A DNA stretch of 64,000 nucleotides from Palsa-513 sp036510225 (GTDB taxonomy: Bacteria; Actinomycetota; Thermoleophilia; Solirubrobacterales; Solirubrobacteraceae): positions 1 to 64,000 of the forward strand of contig DATCEH010000097.1 of assembly GCA_036510225.1 (NCBI GenBank), given 5' to 3'. The position numbers were made by a program, and so were the translations under genes. This document shows, one piece after another, positions 1 to 7,971 of this stretch (position 1 is the stretch's first letter; the number at the start of each line of letters is the position of its first letter). A model generated the notes under the pieces. It did no database searches, was not told the DNA's origin, and saw nothing but the letters and a program-made list of their open reading frames with translations.

Positions 1-324
1 CCCGGCCTCGGACCGACGGTCTTCGTCGGATCCTACGACGGGACGATGTACGCCCTCAGCGCGTTCTCCGGCGCCGTCCGCTGGAAGTACCACGCCGGCG
101 GGCGGATCTCCGGCTCGCCGACGATCCTGGGCCAGATCCTCTACTTCGCGGACCTCGGCCTGCACAAGACGTACGCCCTCAACCTGAAGACGGGTGCCGT
201 GATCTACACCCGCCACAGCGGCTCCTTCGACCCGGTCGTCAGCGACGGCAGCCTGATCTTCCTCAGCGGGATCACCGGTCTCTACGGCCTGATCCCGACC
301 GGCCACCGCCACCCCAAGCCCTGA
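1..324 (+). CDS. PQQ-type beta-propeller repeat protein, C-terminal fragment
   Basis: The reading frame is open from the first base of the window, so this is the 3' end of a longer gene. It encodes about 107 residues with repeated blades of the form VGSYDGTMYALSAFSG, then WKY, then GSPTILGQILYFAD, which is the Trp/Gly pattern of PQQ-like (BamB-like) propellers where each blade is described as a value that can be compared between time points. Such proteins are usually extracytoplasmic and act as scaffolds or as ligand binders; the specific role cannot be read from the tail alone. An internal ATG at 46 is not the start because homologous blade sequence lies before it. It ends 52 bases before the stop of a convergent minus-strand gene. 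Confidence 0.75.
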   Translation, partial: PGLGPTVFVGSYDGTMYALSAFSGAVRWKYHAGGRISGSPTILGQILYFADLGLHKTYALNLKTGAVIYTRHSGSFDPVVSDGSLIFLSGITGLYGLIPTGHRHPKP

Positions 325-376
325 CGTCGCACGCCTGACCCGGTCCGCCGGCCTCGATCCGTCGAGCCGGAAGCGG

Positions 377-1993
377 TCAGGCGCAGCGGACCCCGTGGTC
401 GAGGACCCGGCCGACCGCGAAGGCGATCGTCACCCGCACGACGCCCGCCCGCCTCGAGCTGAGCTGCGTGAACCCCCCGGCCCCCGGCCCAACGCACCCG
501 TCCCGCGCCCGCCAGTACGGCGTGAACCGGACCCGCACGAGGGTCGTCCCCGGCCGGCTGAAGCGCACGACGAACGACTGGCCGCCGAGCGCCGTGACGC
601 TCGCCGGCGGGCTGGCCAGCGGGGCCGGGTGGATCACCTCGTAGACCCGCCAGTGCGGATCTGAGAAGACCGCCCGGAGGTAGGGCAGCCCGCCGAGCAC
701 GAGCCTCGCCTCGAGCCGACTCGACGGATCCAGGCGGGCCCTGGCGACCACGACATAGCGAACGGCCAGGTCGTCGAGCCACGCGTGATACGCCGCGGAG
801 GTGAGCGACCTCCGGTAGAAGAGGCCGTTGTCCCCGGTGTCGAGCTGTTTCTCCCAGCCCCGGGCCAGCGGATACCGCGGCGCGAGGATCGCCGCCTCCC
901 AGTGCGACTCGGTGAACGTCACCTCGAGCCGGCCGGGACCCGTGTCATGAGCGCCGAGGTACGCGAACAGGCCGGCGTAGGTCGACGGCCGGGAGATCGG
1001 GTCGCCGAGCCCCTTGGCCTGCTCGCGCACCGGGGCGAACCACTGCCACCCCAATAGTCCGACCAGCAGGGCCCCGGTCAGAGCACCGAAACGGGACGGC
1101 CAACCCCGCCGGTTGAGCACCGCACACGCGAGCAGCGGCCCGGCGAAGTCGGCACCCACGCGGGTCGTGTTGTCGCCGATCGGGGTCACCAGGACGAACG
1201 ACGCCAGGGTCCCCAGGAGGTAGAGACCGGCCCCCGCGCGGAGGATCCGCTCCCGCCGGGGAAGGACGGCGATGAAGCCGATCGTCAGGGCGAGCGAGGC
1301 CACCACCGGCCCCGTCCCGAACGGCTCGCGTCCGCCCTCGGCGAAGGCGAGCGTCAGGAGCAGGCCGACACCGACCGCCGGGATGCCGAGGATCAGCGCC
1401 ATCCGACGCGACCCGGGATCCCTCCAGCCACCCAGCATGACGGCGACGGCCGCCATCCCGACGAACAGCCCGGCGAGCGGGGCCGCCGCCCCGCAGAGCG
1501 CCGCGAGCACGACCGTCAGCCCGACCCGGCGGCGACTCGCCGCGTACACCGCGGCGAGGCCGATCGCAGCCGCCAGGGCGTAGGTCAGGCGGCCGATCGC
1601 CAGGTCGGCGACCGACGCGACCGCGAACCAGAGGATCCCGATCCGGGCGCGCGGCCCGAAATGCGATTCGGCCAGCCGGGCAAAGCAGAACGCCGCGAGG
1701 ACGGCCGCCCCCACGCCGACCAGGCGCATCCCGACGAGGCCGCCGAGCGGCGGGAAGACGAGGCTGTAGGCCGGCAGGTGATGCCCGGCGTACCAGTTGT
1801 TGTCCCAGATCGCGAAGCCCTCCCGTTTGAAGAGCCCGACCCGGTAGGACTGGGCGGCGAGATCCGGCGTCCTCGATCCGGCCACCAGCCAGATCAGCCC
1901 GGCCAGCCCGGCGACCACGCACGCCTGGACGTCCGACCGGCCGGCGACGGCCCGTGTCGCTGCGGCGTCGGACCGCCGGGGGAGGGCCCGCAT
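377..1993 (-). CDS. polytopic membrane protein, GT-C / PTPS-related-like
   Basis: A 538-residue protein with about ten hydrophobic segments in the first 330 residues and a soluble C-terminal part. Residues about 60-85 read DNNWYAGHHLPAYSLVFPPL, resembling the first extracytoplasmic loop of large bacterial membrane proteins annotated as 6-pyruvoyl-tetrahydropterin synthase-related or GT-C-like, which handle lipid-linked sugars or remain uncharacterised. The C-terminal region (from about 340) is a periplasmic-type domain with Trp/Tyr-rich strands and ends in a Cys-containing tail. ATG at 1993 is chosen because it is the first start and the positively charged leader precedes the first helix. It is transcribed on its own; a strong hairpin lies just upstream, ending the previous gene. 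I cannot assign a substrate. Confidence 0.7.
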   Translation of the reverse strand: MRALPRRSDAAATRAVAGRSDVQACVVAGLAGLIWLVAGSRTPDLAAQSYRVGLFKREGFAIWDNNWYAGHHLPAYSLVFPPLGGLVGMRLVGVGAAVLAAFCFARLAESHFGPRARIGILWFAVASVADLAIGRLTYALAAAIGLAAVYAASRRRVGLTVVLAALCGAAAPLAGLFVGMAAVAVMLGGWRDPGSRRMALILGIPAVGVGLLLTLAFAEGGREPFGTGPVVASLALTIGFIAVLPRRERILRAGAGLYLLGTLASFVLVTPIGDNTTRVGADFAGPLLACAVLNRRGWPSRFGALTGALLVGLLGWQWFAPVREQAKGLGDPISRPSTYAGLFAYLGAHDTGPGRLEVTFTESHWEAAILAPRYPLARGWEKQLDTGDNGLFYRRSLTSAAYHAWLDDLAVRYVVVARARLDPSSRLEARLVLGGLPYLRAVFSDPHWRVYEVIHPAPLASPPASVTALGGQSFVVRFSRPGTTLVRVRFTPYWRARDGCVGPGAGGFTQLSSRRAGVVRVTIAFAVGRVLDHGVRCA

Positions 1994-2066
1994 CGGCTCA
2001 GAAACTACAGATCGCGTGAGCCGGGCGCGGATCCTCGCCGGCCGGCGACGTCACGCCGCCACAGCG

Positions 2067-2096
2067 ACTCGGGGGGCGCCTGAGCGCCCCCCGAGT
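2067..2096 (-). terminator. strong hairpin terminator for the 2122-3789 gene
   Basis: A perfect 13-bp inverted repeat (arms ACTCGGGGGGCGC and GCGCCCCCCGAGT) encloses a 4-base loop. It lies 26 bases after the stop of the minus-strand secreted-protein gene and 74 bases before the start of the next minus-strand gene. There is no long T run after it, as is common for terminators in GC-rich actinobacteria. Its position between two co-directional genes says they are separate transcription units. Confidence 0.8.
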
Positions 2097-2121
2097 TCCC
2101 CGCCGGTCCTGCTGCGCTCGG

Positions 2122-3789
2122 CTAGCCGATCTGGACGTAACCGGGGAGCGTGAACGTCGGGAACGGCTTCGTGCTGTGCGTGTTCTGCCTGACGAACGTC
2201 TCCGCCCGGTAGACGCCGGCCTGCTTGCTCGGCGGAGCCGCGAGCGTCGCCGAGAACTTGCCGGAGCCGGTGCCCGTGAGCGTCTTCACGTTGACCGTCT
2301 TCGTGCAGGAGATCCGTCGCTGGATCACGATCTTGCTGACCGGCTGGGTCAGCGGCTGCGACACCTCACCGGAGATCTTGACCTTGCCGCCGCTGCTGCT
2401 CAACCCGAGGATGTGCATCCGCCGGGAGAACTTCAGCCGCAGCGACGTCTGCTGCCCGATCTTCGCGAAGTACCGCGCCGAGTTCGTGTATCTGATGCCG
2501 ATCGGCGGGAGCGCCACGTACGCGTGGAAGAGGCCCGACTTGGCGACCGTCGCCGTGCCGACCTGCTTGCCCGAGGCCGTGAAGTAGATCCCGACCTTCT
2601 TGCCGATCAACGAGCTCTGGGCGGCACCCGTCACGTACGTCCGGTTGCCACGCTGGAGCACATCGATCAGCGTCAGCTTGCGGGTCGTGCACTGGAGCGA
2701 GGCGACCGTGACCGGCGAGACGCACTGGACGCTGTTGTTGCTGACCCGAGCCTGACCGAGCGTCAGGTCGAGGATGCTCTGGCCGAGCAGCGTCACGTTG
2801 AGGTGCAGCGCAGTCTGCGTCAACTGCGTCGCCGTCTTCGTCTGGATGTCCGGCTGGACGGTGATCTCGATGATCGAGTTGATCAACGGCTGGGCCGCCG
2901 TCAACAGGTTCGTCAGAAGCGGCTGGACCGTCGTGTTGAGGAGGTTGCTGAGTGCCGTCTCGAGTTGCGTCACGGTCGAACCGAGCGGTCCGGTGGCCAG
3001 CGACTGGAGGCCGAGCGACGTCTCGAGGTTCGTCAGCAGGCTGGTCAGCGTGTCGGCCAGGTTGACCTGGTCGAGCTGCTGTGTGTTGAGCAGGTTGAGC
3101 GCCTGGTTGACGACCGGATCGAGCGGAATGTTCGATCCGAGCACCTGGAGACCCGCGAGCTGGGACTGGCCCGACAGCACGGGCGACCCGTTGACGCACT
3201 TCGTCGTCGCGATCGAGTCGGCCACGCCGACGCCCGCGATGCTGCCGTCCAGCACCTGGCTGAGCACGCTGTCGAGGAGTTGTTGGAGGCCGGTCGCCAG
3301 ATCACCCTGCGAGAGGGTCGGGGTCGAGCCGCCGAGCCCGAGGCTCGTCAGGAGTTGGGTGATCAGCGGGTTCTGCAGCGTGATCGGCGTCTGGCTCCCC
3401 GTGAGGTCCTGGGAGATCGGGCCGGTGATCTTGCTGAGGATGCTGCCGCCGAGACCGACGCCGAGGCCGGTCACGCCGCCGACTGCCGTGGCCGTCTGTC
3501 CGTCGGTGCTGACGCCCGTCTTCGCGACGAGGACGCCCGCGGTCAGCGGGAGGCCGGCGCTCGCCGGGATCGTGAGCAGCGTGCCGTCTTCGTTCTGGCA
3601 TTGCGTCGAACCCGCGTTCGCGCTGCCGAGCGTGATCGGCGCAAGGGTGAGAAGCGTCAGCGAGAGCGCCGTCGCGTCGCAGTTGAAGGCTGTCGGCGTG
3701 GCCGCATCCGCCGTCGCTGGTGCGAGCCAAACCGTGAGTCCGACCAACGTCATTGCTACGACCGACAATCTCTTCTTAAACCGATCCAT
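2122..3789 (-). CDS. secreted Leu-rich protein with C-terminal Ig-like domain
   Basis: A 555-residue exported protein. The start at 3789 (MDRFKKRLSV...) is preferred over the longer frame because it gives a classical signal peptide ending near ATADA (residue about 30), has a GAGGA ribosome site 10 bases upstream, and sits 30-40 bases below a good promoter. Residues about 60-380 are low-charge, rich in Leu, Thr, Gln and Asn with repeated LLTNL/LLNT patterns, likely an amphipathic or beta-rich exported region; four Cys residues bracket it. Residues about 400-555 alternate beta-strand patterns with Lys/Arg, like an Ig-like or cell-surface module. It ends at a strong hairpin. Family unknown to me; proteins of this look occur as abundant secreted proteins in Thermoleophilia. 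Confidence 0.75.
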   Translation of the reverse strand: MDRFKKRLSVVAMTLVGLTVWLAPATADAATPTAFNCDATALSLTLLTLAPITLGSANAGSTQCQNEDGTLLTIPASAGLPLTAGVLVAKTGVSTDGQTATAVGGVTGLGVGLGGSILSKITGPISQDLTGSQTPITLQNPLITQLLTSLGLGGSTPTLSQGDLATGLQQLLDSVLSQVLDGSIAGVGVADSIATTKCVNGSPVLSGQSQLAGLQVLGSNIPLDPVVNQALNLLNTQQLDQVNLADTLTSLLTNLETSLGLQSLATGPLGSTVTQLETALSNLLNTTVQPLLTNLLTAAQPLINSIIEITVQPDIQTKTATQLTQTALHLNVTLLGQSILDLTLGQARVSNNSVQCVSPVTVASLQCTTRKLTLIDVLQRGNRTYVTGAAQSSLIGKKVGIYFTASGKQVGTATVAKSGLFHAYVALPPIGIRYTNSARYFAKIGQQTSLRLKFSRRMHILGLSSSGGKVKISGEVSQPLTQPVSKIVIQRRISCTKTVNVKTLTGTGSGKFSATLAAPPSKQAGVYRAETFVRQNTHSTKPFPTFTLPGYVQIG

Positions 3790-4106
3790 GGCTTTCCGTT
3801 CCTCGCGCTTACCTGACATTGAGGCGGATGTTAGGGATTTGAGCCAATCCGTGCAAGGTTTCCCACGCAGCTTGCCGACCGCCGGTTTCACGGCCGTCCG
3901 CGTCCCCCCGGACCTGGCCGCCCGCCGGCCGCCCGGCGACCGTGCGGCGCCCCGGCCGCACCCGCCGGCAACCGCTCCGGAAAATGATCCCGCACGCGCG
4001 CGTGGCCGCAGACCGACCGCGCGACGCTGCCCGCCGACGCCGCGCTGCGGGCCGCTTCGCGGGCTCCGCACCGCCGACGCCGGGCAATCGGCGATCATTC
4101 GCGCCG
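3790..4106. other. divergent intergenic region
   Basis: This 317-base stretch separates two divergent genes. Its first 70 bases are clearly AT-richer than the rest and hold the promoter of the minus-strand gene. The remaining part (about 3890-4106) is very GC-rich; I see no further gene, RNA or repeat in it. The promoter of the plus-strand glycoside hydrolase must be in it but I could not identify it. Confidence 0.6.
3828..3856 (-). promoter_or_regulatory. sigma-70 type promoter of the secreted-protein gene
   Basis: On the minus strand the sequence reads TTGCAC, a 17-base spacer, then TAACAT, matching the -35 and -10 boxes of a housekeeping promoter with ideal spacing. Transcription would begin near 3820, giving a leader of about 30 bases that contains the ribosome site used for the start at 3789. 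The local drop in GC content supports it. Confidence 0.65.
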
Positions 4107-6134
4107 ATGACGCGCCGCTCGATGCAGACGGTCATGCTCGCCGTGCTCGCGCTCGCCCTGCTCGCGGGCAAGCCGCCCCCGGTCCGCGCCGCCGGCCCGA
4201 CCGTCGTCCCGCCCCAGCCGATCCCGCTGACGCAGGGCTGGCAGCGGCTGATGGACCCCCACGACAAGGGCCTCGCGGAGGGCCTCGAGAAGGGCGTCGG
4301 CGGGAGCGGGTGGAGCTCGGTCAACGTGCCCGACGTGTTCGACTCCCGGCCGCTCCCCGCGGACTTCCCCGGGACGATCGGCTGGTACCGGGTCCGCTTC
4401 CGCACGCCGGACGACGTCGGGTTCGCGTGGGCCGTCCACTTCGGCGAGTCCCGGCGGTTCACCGAGGTCTGGGTCGACGGCCGGCTGATCGGCTCGAACA
4501 CCGACCCGTACACGTCCTTCCAGTTCGACCTCGGCGCGACGAGGCCGGGCGCGCTGACGACGATGGTCGTCCGCGTCGACAACCGCAAGAAGATCGAGCC
4601 GCGCGAGGGCTGGTGGAACTGGGGCGGCATCGTCCAGCCGGTGTCGCTCGTCCCGGTCGGCGCGGTGACCGTCTCCGATCTCGGCGTGATGCCCCAGCTG
4701 GACTGCCCGCAGGCCGACCGGTGCACCGGGCATCTGCTCGTCGACGCGGTCGTCGCCAACCGCAGCGGGACGAGCCTGACGCCGACGCTCACGCTCAACC
4801 TGACCCCCCCGTTCGGATCGACCGCGCTGGCCCAGGTCGACACGCTCGCACCCGGAACGCTCCGGGCCGGCCAGACCGCGAGCGTCCGCTTCTCGGTGCC
4901 GCTGCGCGGCGACCTCGACCTCTGGGAGCCCGGCCATCCGAGCCTCTACCAGACGCAGCTCGACACGTCGGTCGGCACGCTCGTGACCCAGCGCGACCAG
5001 TTGGCGATCGGCATGCGCCGGGTCGACGTCCGCGGCGGCCTGCTCTACCTCAACGGCCGGCAGATCAACGTCCGCGGCGCGTCGATCGAGGAGGACTTCC
5101 CCGGCCACGGCGCCGCCCTGACGACGGCCGAGGAGGCGCAGATCGTGACCGAGCTGAAGGCCCTCCACGCGAACGTCACCCGCTCGCAGTACCCGCTCAG
5201 CCAGCCGCTGCTCGACATGCTCGACCAGGCCGGCATCCTGATCTGGACGGAGGCGCCGATCTACCACCGTGACGACCTCCTCCACACGCCCGCCCAGCGC
5301 GCCGTCGCCCTCGCCACGCTCCGCGACGCGGTCCTGTCGACCCGCGATCACCCCAGCGTGATGACCGAGTCGGTCGCCAACGAGCTGACCCCCACGCCTG
5401 ACGTCGTCCCCGGGACGAAGGCCTACCTCGACCAGGCCGTGGCCCTCGTCCGCCAGCTCGACCCCGACGTACCGATCGCCGCGGACATCCTCTCCTACCC
5501 CGGCTATCCGCCCGAGCAGACCTACCGCCAGTTCGACCTGCTCGGGATCAGCAACTACTACGGCTGGTACACGGGCCAGAAGGCCCACTCGACGGCGAAC
5601 ATCGCCGGGCTTGCGCCGTTCATGCGCCAGACCCGCGCCGACTACCCGACCCAGGCGATCGTGATGAGCGAGTTCGGCGCCGAGTCCTCGGCTCCGGGGC
5701 CGGCCGACGAGAAGGGCAGCTACGCATTCCAGACGCAGTTCATCCAGAAGACGCTCGGCATCGTCAACACGCTCCCGTTCCTCAGCGGCGCCCTCTACTG
5801 GACGGTCCGCGAGTTCGCCGTCAAGCCCCACTGGGACGGTGGCCCGCCGCGGACGATCGACCCGCGGACGTCGATCCACCACAAGGGCCTGATCAGCTAC
5901 GGCGGCGTCCGCAAGCCGGCCTTCGCGGCGACGGCCGAGCTCTTCGCCCAGACGCCGTTCTACCGCTCCCGGCCGATCACCGCGGTCGGCGACCCGGTCG
6001 GCGGCGGCCCGACCCGCGGGGCCGGCACAGCCGGATGGGTGCTGCTGGTCGCGATGGTCGGCCTCGGCGGCGCCCTCGCGACGACGGCGCGATCCCGCCG
6101 GCGCGTCCGCTACCTCCAGACGCCCCGGCCCTAG
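4107..6134 (+). CDS. membrane-anchored glycoside hydrolase family 2 protein
   Basis: A 675-residue exported enzyme of the beta-galactosidase/beta-glucuronidase type, expected to cleave beta-linked glycosides outside the membrane. The ATG at 4107 gives a signal peptide (MTRRSMQTVMLAVLALALLA, cleavage after VRAA). Order: sugar-binding jelly roll (about 35-210, with GTIGWYRVRF), Ig-like sandwich (about 215-310), TIM barrel (about 320-600). The acid/base pair Asn425-Glu426 (SVANEL) and the nucleophile Glu522 in MSEFGAES are both present, and RGASIEED is the typical barrel-entry motif. A C-terminal helix (about 640-665) followed by Arg residues would anchor it in the membrane, which is unusual for the family. 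It converges with, and overlaps by three bases, a polysaccharide deacetylase gene, so both may remodel extracellular glycans. Confidence 0.88.
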   Translation: MTRRSMQTVMLAVLALALLAGKPPPVRAAGPTVVPPQPIPLTQGWQRLMDPHDKGLAEGLEKGVGGSGWSSVNVPDVFDSRPLPADFPGTIGWYRVRFRTPDDVGFAWAVHFGESRRFTEVWVDGRLIGSNTDPYTSFQFDLGATRPGALTTMVVRVDNRKKIEPREGWWNWGGIVQPVSLVPVGAVTVSDLGVMPQLDCPQADRCTGHLLVDAVVANRSGTSLTPTLTLNLTPPFGSTALAQVDTLAPGTLRAGQTASVRFSVPLRGDLDLWEPGHPSLYQTQLDTSVGTLVTQRDQLAIGMRRVDVRGGLLYLNGRQINVRGASIEEDFPGHGAALTTAEEAQIVTELKALHANVTRSQYPLSQPLLDMLDQAGILIWTEAPIYHRDDLLHTPAQRAVALATLRDAVLSTRDHPSVMTESVANELTPTPDVVPGTKAYLDQAVALVRQLDPDVPIAADILSYPGYPPEQTYRQFDLLGISNYYGWYTGQKAHSTANIAGLAPFMRQTRADYPTQAIVMSEFGAESSAPGPADEKGSYAFQTQFIQKTLGIVNTLPFLSGALYWTVREFAVKPHWDGGPPRTIDPRTSIHHKGLISYGGVRKPAFAATAELFAQTPFYRSRPITAVGDPVGGGPTRGAGTAGWVLLVAMVGLGGALATTARSRRRVRYLQTPRP

Positions 6135-7078
6135 CCTCCCGAGAGGCCCTTCGGGGGAACCTGGGCCGCGACGAGCGGTGGGTCGTCGGCGAGCAGTCGG
6201 GGCACCGTGACGAGGGTGTAGCCCCGCTTGCGCAGCGCCTTGATGATCGTCGGCAGGGCCTGGATCGTCTGCGTCCGGGTGCCGCCGGCGTCGTGCATCA
6301 GGACGATCGCCCCGGGCTTGGCCCCGACGAGCACGGCGCTGACGATCTTCTTTACGCCCGGCTGGGCGAAGTCGTTCGTGTCGATCGTCCAGAGGATCGT
6401 CAGCATCTTCAGCTTCTTGGTGATCGACAGGGTCGTCTCGTTGAACGACCCGTACGGCGGGCGGAAGAGGTCGGGAAACGGCGCGCCGTAGTGCTCGATG
6501 TCCGCGGCCTGGTCGACCAGCTGGGCGGTCTGGTCCTTGCGCGAGAGGGCCGCCATCGCCTCGTGATCCTGCGTGTGGTCGCCGAGCACGAAGCCGGCCG
6601 ACAGCTCACTCGGCAGGTACGCGCCGAAGTCCTTGACCGACCGTCCGACGACGAAGAACGTCGCCGGAACCTTGTGGCGCTTGAGGATTCCCACGATCTG
6701 CGGCGTGTACGGCCCCGGGCCGTCGTCGAAGGTCAGGGCGATCTCCCGCTTGGACGCGCTGCCCGACGTCACGTAGGCCGTGTAGCCGAGCGCCGTCTGG
6801 ACCGCCTGATCCTCGCGGGTCTGCTCGGCCGCCGCCGCCGTCGTCGTCGCCGCCGCGCTCGGGCCCACCGCGGCCGTCGATCCGGTGTGCGTCGCCGCCA
6901 CGGCCGGACGCCTGCGGGCGCCGCCCGACGACACCAGGCTGAAGATCCAGATCGCGACGACGACGAACGTCGCCCCGGCGATCAGGCGCCGTCGAACGAA
7001 CCGGTATCGCGGATCGTTCGGGCGAAACCTCGGGGTCGGTGGGTCGCCGCCGGCGTCGGCTTCGTCTGCGGGCCTCAC
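6131..7078 (-). CDS. membrane-anchored polysaccharide deacetylase (CE4)
   Basis: A 315-residue type II membrane protein that should remove N-acetyl or O-acetyl groups from cell-surface polysaccharide or peptidoglycan. I chose GTG at 7078, because the longer frame would run across the start of the divergent gene at 7173; this start puts Arg-rich cytoplasmic residues before one helix (about 32-50). After a Thr/Ala linker comes the NodB fold: motif 1 TFDDGPGPY (Asp118-Asp119), motif 2 HTQDH (metal ligands His168 and His172), motif 3 RPPYGS, motif 4 TNDFAQPG (usually DxxDW), and motif 5 VLMHDAGG. All metal ligands are present, so it is probably active. Its stop overlaps the stop of the plus-strand glycoside hydrolase. 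Confidence 0.9.
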   Translation of the reverse strand: MRPADEADAGGDPPTPRFRPNDPRYRFVRRRLIAGATFVVVAIWIFSLVSSGGARRRPAVAATHTGSTAAVGPSAAATTTAAAAEQTREDQAVQTALGYTAYVTSGSASKREIALTFDDGPGPYTPQIVGILKRHKVPATFFVVGRSVKDFGAYLPSELSAGFVLGDHTQDHEAMAALSRKDQTAQLVDQAADIEHYGAPFPDLFRPPYGSFNETTLSITKKLKMLTILWTIDTNDFAQPGVKKIVSAVLVGAKPGAIVLMHDAGGTRTQTIQALPTIIKALRKRGYTLVTVPRLLADDPPLVAAQVPPKGLSGG

Positions 7079-7172
7079 GGCGTCGCATTCTCGCAGGGGA
7101 ACCCCCGTCCCGGAGGCTGCCGGGGCCGGCGGCGGCGCCGCGCGCGCGGCTTGCCGGAATACTTTGCCGTCG

Positions 7173-7961
7173 ATGACGACCACCACGCTCCGGCGTCTCG
7201 CCAGCAGCGCGGTGCTCGCGCTCGCCCTGGGTCTGCTCACCGGGTGCACGACGCACCCGGCCGGCCCGATCTCGACCGGGGATCTCGACACCGCCCAGAG
7301 CTTTCGCCTGTTCACCGTCTACTGGGTCGGTCCGTCCTTCGACGGTGTTCCCCTGACCGCCGCCGACACCCAGCGCGACTACGACGCCGCGGCCGGCGAA
7401 CGGGTCTACTACGGCAACTGCGACAAGCAGGCGTCGATCATCTCGACGGTCGGCTGCCGGCTGCCGCTCGAGATCGCGACCGTCGAATACCACATGATCG
7501 ACTCCCGGCGCAACGAGGGTCTCGGCACCAGGACCAACACCGTGATCCGCGGCGTCCCGGCCGTGATCTTCAACGCCGGCCGGTCGATCCAGCTCTACAC
7601 CGACCAGCTGGCGATCGACATCTACGCCGACAGCCCGGCCCGCGCGCTCGCCGCCGCCCGGTCGGTCGTCCCGATGAACCGGCCCGAAGACCCCCATCCC
7701 GACCTGCTCAGTCCGCCGCAGTTCGCCAAGGACGTCGACCCCGAGCTGCTGGTGATCGAGCGCCGGCTGACGGCCGCGCGCACTGCCGCAACCGCGGTCC
7801 GGAGGGCAGCCGCCCGCCGGGCGGCGGCGGCCCGACCGGCCGCCCCGGCGACCGGGTCCGGCGGCCGGCGTGGCACGCCGACCGGGACGACGTCCCGGCA
7901 GGGAACGACCACGCCCGGCCGGAGTCCCCGGAGCTCCAGCCAGCGGTCGAAGACGGGCTGA
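7173..7961 (+). CDS. lipoprotein of unknown function
   Basis: A 262-residue protein with a lipoprotein signal peptide: MTTTTLRRLAS then a hydrophobic stretch and the lipobox LLTGC (Cys about residue 24). The mature part has a compact, Tyr/Asp-rich domain (about 40-180) with VYYGNCDKQ and an apparent disulfide pair in GNCDKQ...VGCRLP, then an Ala/Arg-rich coiled tail (about 185-262). The tail is low complexity. It starts 94 bases from a divergent deacetylase and its stop is 10 bases before the next gene, so the two plus-strand genes are probably co-transcribed. I recognise no family with confidence. Confidence 0.75.
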   Translation: MTTTTLRRLASSAVLALALGLLTGCTTHPAGPISTGDLDTAQSFRLFTVYWVGPSFDGVPLTAADTQRDYDAAAGERVYYGNCDKQASIISTVGCRLPLEIATVEYHMIDSRRNEGLGTRTNTVIRGVPAVIFNAGRSIQLYTDQLAIDIYADSPARALAAARSVVPMNRPEDPHPDLLSPPQFAKDVDPELLVIERRLTAARTAATAVRRAAARRAAAARPAAPATGSGGRRGTPTGTTSRQGTTTPGRSPRSSSQRSKTG

Positions 7962-7971
7962 CCCAGGCGCG

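Noticed and set aside
2176..3816. Long plus-strand frame (546 codons) opposite the secreted Leu-rich protein gene
   Set aside because: Arg/Glu/Asp-rich shadow of the minus-strand gene caused by high GC; no family resemblance.
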